Source: an uncultured Paracoccaceae bacterium | Lineage (GTDB): Bacteria; Pseudomonadota; Alphaproteobacteria; Rhodobacterales; Rhodobacteraceae | Direction: 5' to 3' | Assembly (NCBI GenBank): GCA_947488175.1 | Contig: CANKYO010000001.1 | Span: 434,001-498,000, forward strand | DNA length: 64,000 bases | Part shown: positions 29,054 to 36,446 of the stretch, one piece after another | Layout: each line of letters begins with the position of its first letter | Numbering within the stretch: position 1 is the first letter of the stretch | Position numbers and translations under genes: made by a program | Notes under the pieces: generated by a model | What the model saw: only the letters and a program-made list of their open reading frames with translations | What the model was told of the DNA's origin: nothing | Databases searched by the model: none

Positions 29054-29905
29054 TTAGTTTCGAACAGCGGGCCCTTCGACCGACAAACCATTGCCGCGCG
29101 AGGCGACGTAAAGTTCCAGCGCGATCATTTCCTCAGCGCCGACGCTGTAAGTCTCTGCGCGGGTATCGCGGATACACCCACGAAAGCGCGACTGGACACC
29201 GTTCAGCTTGGCGTTTTTCAAGCGATATGTCGGGAAACCGTTAATCTGGCCCTGGCTGAGATGGTCCGCGCGAATGTTGTTGCCATAATTGTCTTCATGA
29301 CAATTCGCGCAGGATAGATCCAACTGGCCAAAGCGAGTGTAATAAATATCCCGCCCCTTCTCCCACGTGGACTGTGCCGGTCCATCAATGGCGACATCAA
29401 TGGTCATTCCGCGCGAAACAGAGGCAAGCAGCGCTTCCATGTTCAGCATGTCACCGCCGTCATACTTCCACTCTTCCGCGCCCATCCGCTCGGTGCGACA
29501 GCCATTGACCTGCGTCGCAATGGTGCGCACCTCACCGGCGTCTTCGTTCCACTTGGGATAGACGGCGCGTACGCCAGCCATCTCTTCGGGGGCACCATGG
29601 CAAGAGGCGCAGGATTCGCCTGCGCTACCTTCGACCGTGTTCCAGGCCTCAATTGCATCATCGACAAAGATCATGCCGGGATTTTCAAAATCGTCCATCT
29701 GCAAGGCTTGCGTCTCGCTCGAACGGAAAACCCAACCGGAATAGATCGTGCTTAGGTTCTCAAGATGCTCCGGCGCGTCTGTCCGCACGGTAATCTCGAT
29801 CTCCTCATTGACGACAAGGTTAGCCTCTTCATCGGCCTGTACCGCGAAAGCGGCGCAAAGCGCGACACCGGCAATACCACCTCTCAACACTGTTTTCATT
29901 GACAT
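29054..29905 (-). CDS. soxA: SoxA diheme cytochrome c
   Basis: Subunit of SoxAX, which joins thiosulfate to the SoxY cysteine. It has 283 residues with a Sec signal to about residue 24. Heme motifs CASCH (99-103) and CANCH (199-203); the catalytic cysteine that carries the persulfide is C244 in GCIRDTRAETY. Both hemes are kept, whereas many SoxA proteins have lost the first. The start could be Met-1 or Met-3. Confidence 0.93.
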   Translation of the reverse strand: MSMKTVLRGGIAGVALCAAFAVQADEEANLVVNEEIEITVRTDAPEHLENLSTIYSGWVFRSSETQALQMDDFENPGMIFVDDAIEAWNTVEGSAGESCASCHGAPEEMAGVRAVYPKWNEDAGEVRTIATQVNGCRTERMGAEEWKYDGGDMLNMEALLASVSRGMTIDVAIDGPAQSTWEKGRDIYYTRFGQLDLSCANCHEDNYGNNIRADHLSQGQINGFPTYRLKNAKLNGVQSRFRGCIRDTRAETYSVGAEEMIALELYVASRGNGLSVEGPAVRN

Positions 29906-29931
29906 TGCCCTCCCCGGCGCGTCCGCTGTCG

Positions 29932-30261
29932 TTATCCGACTGTGATCTCTTTGCTGTCTGTGTAGACGTCGCCATCGTCGTCGTACCAGGTGAATTCAAA
30001 CGTCCCCGTTTCCGGAACAACGGCCTGAAATTCAAAGTAGGGGTTTGTCGAAATTGCAGGCTCCAGCGTAACATCAATCACGGTCTCACCGTTGAACGTG
30101 CAGGTAAAACGATTGATGATCGAACGCGGAATGACGTTGCCGTCCCCATCCTTGCGCTGGCCCGATTCCATCGGGTGACTGATCAGTGTCTTGATCGTGA
30201 TTTCTTCGCCAGCGGTTGCATCACGGGGGACACGAACGCGGGGTTTTACATTCTCTGCCAT
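29932..30261 (-). CDS. soxZ: SoxZ sulfur carrier partner
   Basis: Small periplasmic partner of SoxY, 109 residues, immunoglobulin-like fold. Landmarks are KPRVRVPRDATAGEEITIKTLISHPMESG at the start and TFEFTWYDDDGDVYT near the end. No signal peptide, as expected: SoxZ is exported with SoxY by the Tat route. It follows soxY by 15 bases. Confidence 0.95.
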   Translation of the reverse strand: MAENVKPRVRVPRDATAGEEITIKTLISHPMESGQRKDGDGNVIPRSIINRFTCTFNGETVIDVTLEPAISTNPYFEFQAVVPETGTFEFTWYDDDGDVYTDSKEITVG

Positions 30262-30276
30262 TGTCTTTTTCCTCGC

Positions 30277-30693
30277 TTAGCCGCCGCAGCCGCCGATTGT
30301 GACTTTCACTTCCTGACTGGCCTGTACAAAGCTGCCGTCAGGCATACGGGCAATGGCGATCACATCCTGTGTGCCGGCCAGCCGAATACGTGTCGCGGCG
30401 GATTGCGATGCGGCCAGCGCACCAAAGGTGAATGTCGCAACTGAAGGGGTCGGGTTGCCGGCTGCAAAGACAATGATTGCCTCTGCGCCCGGCGCGTCGA
30501 CCTCGATCGGCACGGTGTTCCCGTTCTCGGCGATTTCTGGTGCGATCAGCGTGATGCCATCACTGCCAATTTCGGCACCACCGGTGAAAGCTGCGATCTC
30601 ATCTTCGACGGCCGCAAAGGTGCGCACCGGCATGAGGGCTGCAACCGCTGACCCGACCGCCATCATAAGCGTGTGTCTGCGTGTAAGTTTCAT
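30277..30693 (-). CDS. soxY: SoxY thiosulfate-carrier protein
   Basis: Periplasmic carrier of 138 residues. Tat signal LTRRHTLMMAVGSAVA; the sulfur is held on the cysteine of the C-terminal swinging arm GGCGG (C136). The SoxYZ complex carries intermediates between SoxAX, SoxB and SoxCD. Third from last in the soxXYZA transcript. Confidence 0.95.
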   Translation of the reverse strand: MKLTRRHTLMMAVGSAVAALMPVRTFAAVEDEIAAFTGGAEIGSDGITLIAPEIAENGNTVPIEVDAPGAEAIIVFAAGNPTPSVATFTFGALAASQSAATRIRLAGTQDVIAIARMPDGSFVQASQEVKVTIGGCGG

Positions 30694-30723
30694 GGTATCT
30701 CCTGTATATCTGTTGATGACAGA

Positions 30724-31197
30724 TCAGTCTTTGAGTGTTTGAAGATATGCGACGACATCTTCGATTTCCTGGGCGGTCAGCAAAGGTGCAAGCTCGCCCT
30801 TGGCAGCTTCACCCGTGAAAGCATCGCCTGGGCGTATGAACCCACTGGTCCGGTAGAAGGCAGGCATGATCGTTCCCTCAAACGTCATCTTTGCATTTGC
30901 AACGATGCCGCGTAGTTCGGCAGCGCTACGATACTCACCAATACCATCAAGCGATGGGCCAACCTCTCCGTGGAACGGATATTCATCCAATGCAGTCACC
31001 TGATGGCAGGCAATACAATTGCCTTTGCCGCGAGCCACCATGATTTCCTGTCCGGCAACAGGATCGCCGTCTTGACCGGACAAGGACATTTCGACCTCGC
31101 CATACTCACTGTAAGCCACATCATCAGGCGTTACGCCTTCGGCAAATCCTACTGTCGCTATTGCTATCGCGACGCCTGCGCCAACTAAACGCTTCAT
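30724..31197 (-). CDS. soxX: SoxX monoheme cytochrome c
   Basis: Heme subunit of SoxAX, 157 residues from the chosen start. Sec signal ends near VGFAEG; heme motif CIACH at 61-65 and the methionine region NAKMTFEGTIMPAF. The ATG at 31197 is preceded by GGGGAGGG; the frame extends 25 codons further up but crosses the promoter region. First gene of soxXYZA, with a SoxR-type site 64 bases upstream. Confidence 0.93.
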   Translation of the reverse strand: MKRLVGAGVAIAIATVGFAEGVTPDDVAYSEYGEVEMSLSGQDGDPVAGQEIMVARGKGNCIACHQVTALDEYPFHGEVGPSLDGIGEYRSAAELRGIVANAKMTFEGTIMPAFYRTSGFIRPGDAFTGEAAKGELAPLLTAQEIEDVVAYLQTLKD

Positions 31198-31260
31198 GGT
31201 CCCTCCCCGGATCACAAATCCCTCTTGTGTACCGTAGACCACGAACCATGAGAGTCGCAA

Positions 31261-31282
31261 CATCAAAATCAACTATTTGAAT
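31261..31282. promoter_or_regulatory. SoxR-type operator upstream of soxX
   Basis: Minus-strand sequence starts ATTCAAATAGTTGATT and ends TTTTGATG; about 16 of 22 positions agree with the soxB and 18918 sites. It lies in the soxW-soxX spacer, the position where SoxR binding (the wx region) was shown in Pseudaminobacter. Weakest of the four sites by match. Confidence 0.6.
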
Positions 31283-31304
31283 GTTTGCAACTAATACGTT
31301 GTTC

Positions 31305-31874
31305 TCATTCCGTTATTCCCTGCTCCTGAATGATCCGCGCATGGTACTTTTGAAAGGTTTCATCGCCCAGATAGCGCTCTTCATTTATCCAGTTGAGCAA
31401 GTTCAACGTTGTCCATCGCTCAAAGGCCCCTGGCACCACGGCAACGGCAGCGTCTGTAGCGGTCTGATCTGGGCCAACGTCTTGCGGAAAGAACATCATT
31501 GTCGGCGTGAAAAGTGCATTCCAACGCCGCACCATATCTTTCTCGGACAAGGTCGTACCGTCAAAATCCGTCACTTCCACATCACCAAACATGTTGATCT
31601 GCACGACAAAGAAATTGTCATTCAGGGCGGCCGCAACCTCGGGTACGGGGAACACCTCTTCATGCATCTTGGTGCAATAAATACAGCCCCGCTGTTCGAT
31701 GATCACCATCAACCGTTTACCCTCGGCGTTCGCCTCCTCCAGGTCTTCCCGGAGATCCTTGAACGTTTCACGCATCCAGTCTGTCTTATGCAGCCCATCA
31801 TCGCCCAGCGTTGCAGCAAGCGCAGGCAGCGCCAAGATCATCGCGGCTGCACACAGTATTGAACGAAAGTACAT
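31305..31874 (-). CDS. soxW: SoxW periplasmic thioredoxin
   Basis: Thioredoxin-fold protein of 189 residues with a Sec signal (cleavage after ALA, about residue 20) and the redox motif CIYC near residue 64 followed by the cis-Pro segment FTPTMMFF. It accepts electrons from the membrane protein SoxV and helps keep SoxY or other Sox thiols reduced. It follows soxV by 11 bases. Confidence 0.92.
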   Translation of the reverse strand: MYFRSILCAAAMILALPALAATLGDDGLHKTDWMRETFKDLREDLEEANAEGKRLMVIIEQRGCIYCTKMHEEVFPVPEVAAALNDNFFVVQINMFGDVEVTDFDGTTLSEKDMVRRWNALFTPTMMFFPQDVGPDQTATDAAVAVVPGAFERWTTLNLLNWINEERYLGDETFQKYHARIIQEQGITE

Positions 31875-31885
31875 AATCGGTCCTC

Positions 31886-32623
31886 CTATCCCAGGTTTGA
31901 AAAGGCAGGCATGACCTCAATCATCCACTGCGCAATATAATTCACCGAATTAGTCGCAATCAGCACGGCAAAGACGATCAGCATGACCCCCATCACCCGT
32001 TCGACATATCCCAAGTAACGGCGATTGCGTTGCAGCCAGCCCATAAACGGGCGGGCAAACAAGGCCGCAACAACAAAGGGCGTCGTCATCGCCAGCCCGT
32101 AGACCAGCAACAGCAGGCCCCCGCGCCAGATATCGCCCATCCCGCTGGCGACCATCAGGATCGCAGCCAATGCAGGGCCGACGCAGGGCGTCCAGCCAAA
32201 GCCAAATGCCAGCCCCATCAGATAGGCACCAATAATGGTCGTCGGGGCGACCGTGCTTTCAATCTTTGCTTCGCGGTATAACAACGGCACCCGGATCACG
32301 CCCAGAAAATGCAAGCCAAACAGCAGCAGGATCCCGGCGGCCACGTATCGCAGCGTATCGCGCCACATACCGAAGGCCTGACCAATCGCCGTAGCCCCCA
32401 TTCCCAACAGAACAAAGATTGTCGTCACACCAAATGCAAAGAACACCGCCGATATGATCAGGCGTCTTTGTACGCCGGTGCTGATCTCGGTGTCCGCGCG
32501 CAGCTCGGTCATCGACAGACCGGCCATGTAGCACAGATAGAACGGCACCATCGGAAGCACGCAAGGCGTGAAGAATGACAACAAGCCCGCAAGAGCCGCG
32601 CCAAGATAGCTGACGTCCAGCAT
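31886..32623 (-). CDS. soxV: SoxV, CcdA/DsbD-like membrane electron carrier
   Basis: Inner-membrane protein of about 245 residues with six helices, carrying electrons from cytoplasmic thioredoxin to SoxW. The two conserved cysteines are in FFTPCVLPMVP (helix 1) and FGWTPCVGPAL (helix 4). I start at 32623 because GCGGGGA precedes it; the in-frame ATG at 32656 would place the start codon inside the operator. Confidence 0.92.
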   Translation of the reverse strand: MLDVSYLGAALAGLLSFFTPCVLPMVPFYLCYMAGLSMTELRADTEISTGVQRRLIISAVFFAFGVTTIFVLLGMGATAIGQAFGMWRDTLRYVAAGILLLFGLHFLGVIRVPLLYREAKIESTVAPTTIIGAYLMGLAFGFGWTPCVGPALAAILMVASGMGDIWRGGLLLLVYGLAMTTPFVVAALFARPFMGWLQRNRRYLGYVERVMGVMLIVFAVLIATNSVNYIAQWMIEVMPAFSNLG

Positions 32624-32649
32624 AAATCCCCGCCCTTGATCATAAGATA

Positions 32650-32672
32650 CATTCACATTAAGATTATTGAAT
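32650..32672. promoter_or_regulatory. SoxR-type operator between soxV and soxS
   Basis: Minus strand: ATTCAATAATCTTAAT then GTGAATG; the outer arms ACATTCA / TGAATGT (32649-32655 and 32668-32674) are a perfect 7-bp inverted repeat. It lies in the soxS-soxV spacer (the sv region bound by SoxR in Pseudaminobacter) and runs into the soxS start codon. Confidence 0.75.
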
Positions 32673-33084
32673 GTTTAAGCCATTGACCACCGTTTTTCTT
32701 TACAGGTTCCTTGCCGCTCTCACGGCCATGATCCTTTCGGTGACATCACTGTCGGCGGAAACGCGGCTATTGATGGCAGAAGAACCCGGTTGCATATGGT
32801 GCGCACGCTGGCACGCCGAGATTGGGCCGATCTACCCGAAAACCGGTGAAGGTGCTGCTGCACCCTTGCGGCGGGTGAACCTGCGAGACCCCCTACCGGC
32901 AGATATCGCGCTAACACGTGGCGTGAATTTCACACCCACATTCATTCTTTTAGTCAATGGGGCTGAGAAAGGCCGGATGGAAGGATATCCTGGCGAGGAT
33001 TTCTTCTGGGGGCTCTTGGGGCAAATGCTTGATCAAGAAGGGATCAGCTTTGCACTAAAAGGTGACAACCAACAGGAAATGTGA
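32671..33084 (+). CDS. soxS: SoxS periplasmic thioredoxin
   Basis: Thioredoxin-like protein of 137 residues. Signal peptide FLAALTAMILSVTSLSA; active-site motif CIWCARWHAEIGPIYPKT, characteristic of SoxS, which reactivates SoxYZ. The ATG is the only start that leaves a full signal peptide. It overlaps the operator by two bases and has only a weak AAG-type ribosome site, so a short or leaderless transcript is possible. Divergent from soxVW and followed by soxR. Confidence 0.88.
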   Translation: MFKPLTTVFLYRFLAALTAMILSVTSLSAETRLLMAEEPGCIWCARWHAEIGPIYPKTGEGAAAPLRRVNLRDPLPADIALTRGVNFTPTFILLVNGAEKGRMEGYPGEDFFWGLLGQMLDQEGISFALKGDNQQEM

Positions 33085-33197
33085 GGTTTGAAGCACCAAT
33101 ACCGACAAATAGGGGTGGTCATTTAGAGAAATGATGCCACATACCACAACCAAGCGCGAATAGGTTAAATCGTATAAAGGCAAGGCAGCACAGGCAG

Positions 33198-33533
33198 ATG
33201 ACAATCCCGGTTTTTGACGACAGCATCGATGATGACCGCTTGGACGAGATGATGGAAAACGCAACCATTGCGACCAACTATCTCAAAGCAATCAGTCACG
33301 AAGGCCGGTTGATGATTCTATGCCATCTGGCCACTGGCGAAAAATCGGTCACAGAGTTGGAAACGCTTCTATCGGCACGTCAGGCAGCGGTGTCCCAACA
33401 GCTTGGGAGATTGCGCCTTGAAGGATTGGTGCGTCCCCGTCGCGAGGGAAAGACGATCTACTACAGCTTGACGGATGACAAATCTCGCAGGATCATCGGT
33501 CTGGTCTACGAGTTGTTCTGCAAAACGGATTAG
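33198..33533 (+). CDS. soxR: SoxR, ArsR-family thiol-switch repressor
   Basis: Winged-helix repressor of 111 residues. The recognition region is ARQAAVSQQLGRLRLEGLVRPRREG with the wing TIYYSL after it. C42 (LMILC) and C108 (ELFCKTD) are 66 residues apart, the same spacing as the reactive pair in SqrR, so sulfane sulfur would form a tetrasulfide link and release DNA. It should bind the four ATTC-N8-GAAT-like sites in this window. It follows soxS by 113 bases and precedes soxT. Confidence 0.92.
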   Translation: MTIPVFDDSIDDDRLDEMMENATIATNYLKAISHEGRLMILCHLATGEKSVTELETLLSARQAAVSQQLGRLRLEGLVRPRREGKTIYYSLTDDKSRRIIGLVYELFCKTD

Positions 33534-33587
33534 GTCTAACCACCTCCCGTTCAAGTCGTTGGACCAAATACGGGGAGGAAGCACCCA

Positions 33588-34643
33588 ATGCTCGACGCAT
33601 GGGGCGATGCGAATGTAGCGGCGGCCATCGGGCTGTTTGGCGGCGTTTTACTGGGGCTTGCAGCACGGCTTGGTCGGTTTTGTACGCTTGGGGCCATCGA
33701 AGATTACCTGTATGGCAACAACGACAAACGGCTTCGGATGTGGGTTCTGGCCATTGGCTCCAGCATTGTTGGCAGCTTCGGCCTTATGGCGATTGGTCTG
33801 TTTGACCCCGGCAAATCATTTTATCTCTCACAACAATGGTCGCCAGTTGCCAGTATCGTGGGGGGTGGTCTGTTCGGCTATGGGATGGCCATGGCAGGCA
33901 ATTGTGGTTTTGGTGCGCTCGCACGACTTGGCGGGGGCGATTTGCGGTCCTTCGTCATCGTCCTCGTCATGGGGATCAGCGCCTATGTCACACTTTCCGG
34001 ACCATTGGCATGGATCCGCGTCGCCATATTCCCACCAACACAGCCAGCATCCATCCCAAGCGGAATCGCGCATACGATCGGTGAAATCAGCGGCCTTCCG
34101 GTCGCCGTTACAGGTATTGTCATCGGGTGTTTGATGATCGGACTTGCCCTTAGTACCACCTCATTGCTGCGTGATCGATCAGCCGTGTTCTGGGCAGTTG
34201 TGGTCGGTGTGGCGGTTACAAGCGCTTGGGCGGGCATGCAGTATGTAAACGCAAATGGCTTCGACGACCTCCAGATCGTCGGGCATACATTCTCGGCACC
34301 AATCGGTGAAACAATCCTCTATAGCATGACGGCATCCGGACAAACACTCTCGTTCGGCATAGGCTCTGTTGCGGGCGTCTGGATCGGCGCATTTCTTGGC
34401 AGCATGATTAAGGGCCATTTCCGCTGGGAAGCCTGCGAAGACCCACGCGAGTTACGACGCCAGATCATCGGGGCTGGTATCATGGGAGTTGGTGCGGTCA
34501 TCGCCATCGGATGTAGTATCGGGCAAGGTCTATCTGCATTCTCGCTGCTGGCCTTCAGTGCGCCCGTCACATTTGCTGCGATCTTTGCAGGAGCTGCTTT
34601 TGGATTACGCCAACTCATTGTTGGCTTTACAGCTACTGAATAG
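33588..34643 (+). CDS. soxT: YeeE/YedE-family sulfur-compound transporter (SoxT)
   Basis: Inner-membrane protein of 351 residues with about ten helices and the sulfur-transport repeats of the TsuA/YeeE family: AARLGRFCTLGAIEDY early, MAGNCGFGALARLGGGD in the middle and AIGCSIGQGLSAFS late, each with a conserved cysteine in a short membrane helix. TsuA takes up thiosulfate, and SoxT genes accompany soxR in several alphaproteobacteria. GGGGAGG stands before the ATG. It is 54 bases after soxR and likely in its transcript. Confidence 0.87.
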   Translation: MLDAWGDANVAAAIGLFGGVLLGLAARLGRFCTLGAIEDYLYGNNDKRLRMWVLAIGSSIVGSFGLMAIGLFDPGKSFYLSQQWSPVASIVGGGLFGYGMAMAGNCGFGALARLGGGDLRSFVIVLVMGISAYVTLSGPLAWIRVAIFPPTQPASIPSGIAHTIGEISGLPVAVTGIVIGCLMIGLALSTTSLLRDRSAVFWAVVVGVAVTSAWAGMQYVNANGFDDLQIVGHTFSAPIGETILYSMTASGQTLSFGIGSVAGVWIGAFLGSMIKGHFRWEACEDPRELRRQIIGAGIMGVGAVIAIGCSIGQGLSAFSLLAFSAPVTFAAIFAGAAFGLRQLIVGFTATE

Positions 34644-34739
34644 GCTCAGCACTGTAAGCGGTTTGGGGTGGGCGAGTACTAATGCGCAAACGATGATGCA
34701 AACAAAGAGTGCTGCTTAAGAACCGAAGTTGTCTGTGTT

Positions 34740-35235
34740 TTTACTCCAACTGTCCGTCGTCACGGATTTGGGACAGATGGCGGCCTGAACTAAGAGAGGG
34801 TCTGGCGCATCTGGTTTGTCTGATTATGCGGCGGATTTGCGGTGAAGCAAGCGCCGGTTTTTGATGGTCTGTCGTTTGATCCTTTATCGTTGTTTCAGAA
34901 TGGTCTCCCCGCGCCCGAAATAGATATCGGCAGGTGTGAGGTTCTGCAGGCTCTCGTGGTAGCGTCGGTGATTGTAGTGATCGACGAAGGCATCGATCTG
35001 CTGACTGAGATCGCCTGTTAGTTAGTGGTTCTCCAGCAGGATGCGGTTCTTGGTCGTCTGATGCCAGCGCTCGATCTTGCCTTGGGTCTGCGGGTGATAC
35101 GGGGCACCGCGGACATGATCCATTTTCTGATCTTCCATCCAATCGGTCAGTTCACCAGATGTGTAACTGGAGAAGTTATCACTGAGCAGCCGCGACTTGC
35201 ACAGAACCGTCGCTTGAGCCAGTTGCTCTACATGG
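34740..35235 (-). mobile_element. Decayed IS481-type transposase, C-terminal half
   Basis: Reading the minus strand gives an integrase-core tail: GAPYHPQTQGKIERWHQTTK, then VDHYNHRRYHESLQNLTPAD and YFGRGETILKQR. The frame is kept but two stop codons interrupt it (after LLENH and after LKQR), and the natural end is the TTA at 34824-34826. The N-terminal half, including the first DDE residues, is missing. It marks the left edge of the efflux island. Confidence 0.85.
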
Positions 35236-35320
35236 GCCGTGTTTGGTTGATGAAATGAAGGGTGAATTGTTTGCCGTGCCCTTTCGCAATGGTTTCAGCG
35301 CAACAAGGTCTTCATCGCAG

Positions 35321-36444
35321 TTATGCCTGAAGCGTGAGCATTCTTCGAAACCGCAAAAGCGCAATCGCCAGAAACCCGGCGCCAAGCAACGAAACGACTG
35401 CAAGTTGCGGCAAGACGGCAACCAATCCGGCATCACGGAATAGCACAGCTTGGGCGAATATGACGAAATGAACCGTGGGCGACGCATGTAGAATTAAAAA
35501 CAGGGGTTCCGGAAGACTGTCGAGGGGAGAGGTCGATCCGGACAGCATTCTCAGAAACAGAAATACCGGTACAACCAGCAGACCGAATTGTGGCATGGTC
35601 CTGCGACTGTTGACAGCATGATGCCAAGCGATGTGATCGAAAAAATATATAGTGCGGCGCCAAACAGAAAGAGCGGAACAGAGCCAAGAACAGGCACTTG
35701 CAGCACCAGCCGCACTGTGAACGCCATGGCGACTGCCGTGGCCAGCAGCACGATCAACCCATTGGCAAGAACCTTTGCGCCCGCAATTTCGCTGGCACGC
35801 AGCGGCATCACCAGAAGATGCTCAATCGTGCCATGCTCGCGTTCGCGAATGACTGCTGCGCCGACCAGAAGCAGGGCAAAAAGCGTGATCTGCTCGATCA
35901 GTGCCTCTATCGCCTGAAACCAGATCGCGTCGAGGTTTGGATTGAACATCGCCCGCGTCACCGGCACCGCAGGGATACGGGTCATGATATCGTCCATCTG
36001 CAGATAGCGCATGGTTTCCGAGATCAGGATCTCTTCGATATAGGCACTGCCGACACCGGCTTGCGTCATCGCGGTGGCGTCGATGTTGAGTTGCAGCGCC
36101 GGTTGCAGGCCGCGCAGGATGTCCGCTTCGAAGCTTGGCGGAATGTCGATGACAAAAGCATGGCTGCCTGCATCCATGACGGCATCGACCCGGGACCGAT
36201 CGATCCTGTCGGCGGGTTTGAACTGCGGCGGCAGCAGGGCATCGCGCAACCGACGTGATAGGGCGCTGTCGTCGGCGTCCACGATGGCAACACCGGCATT
36301 TGCCACCTCGGTATCGACGCCGACTGCGTCATTATAGATCAGAAATGTGAAGGCGATGATCAGAAAGCCAAACAGGATCCGGTCACTTAGAAAGCTGGAA
36401 ACCTCCTTGCGTGTCAGAACCCAGACATTCCGCATCCACAACAT
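35321..36444 (-). pseudogene. ABC-2 type permease (YhhJ-like), frameshifted
   Basis: Membrane component of a drug or polypeptide exporter, about 374 residues if intact. The first 285 residues read normally: one N-terminal helix, a periplasmic domain (GVAIVDADDS onwards), then REREHGTIEHLLVMPL, the family hallmark. Near 35595 the frame breaks after LSTVAG. The other frame continues with MPQFGLLVVPVFLFLRMLSG to a normal family C-terminus ending at 35321. A single missing base in the GGACC stretch explains it. It may be real decay or a sequencing error. It follows the RbbA-like gene by two bases. Confidence 0.85.
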
Positions 36445-36446
36445 GA

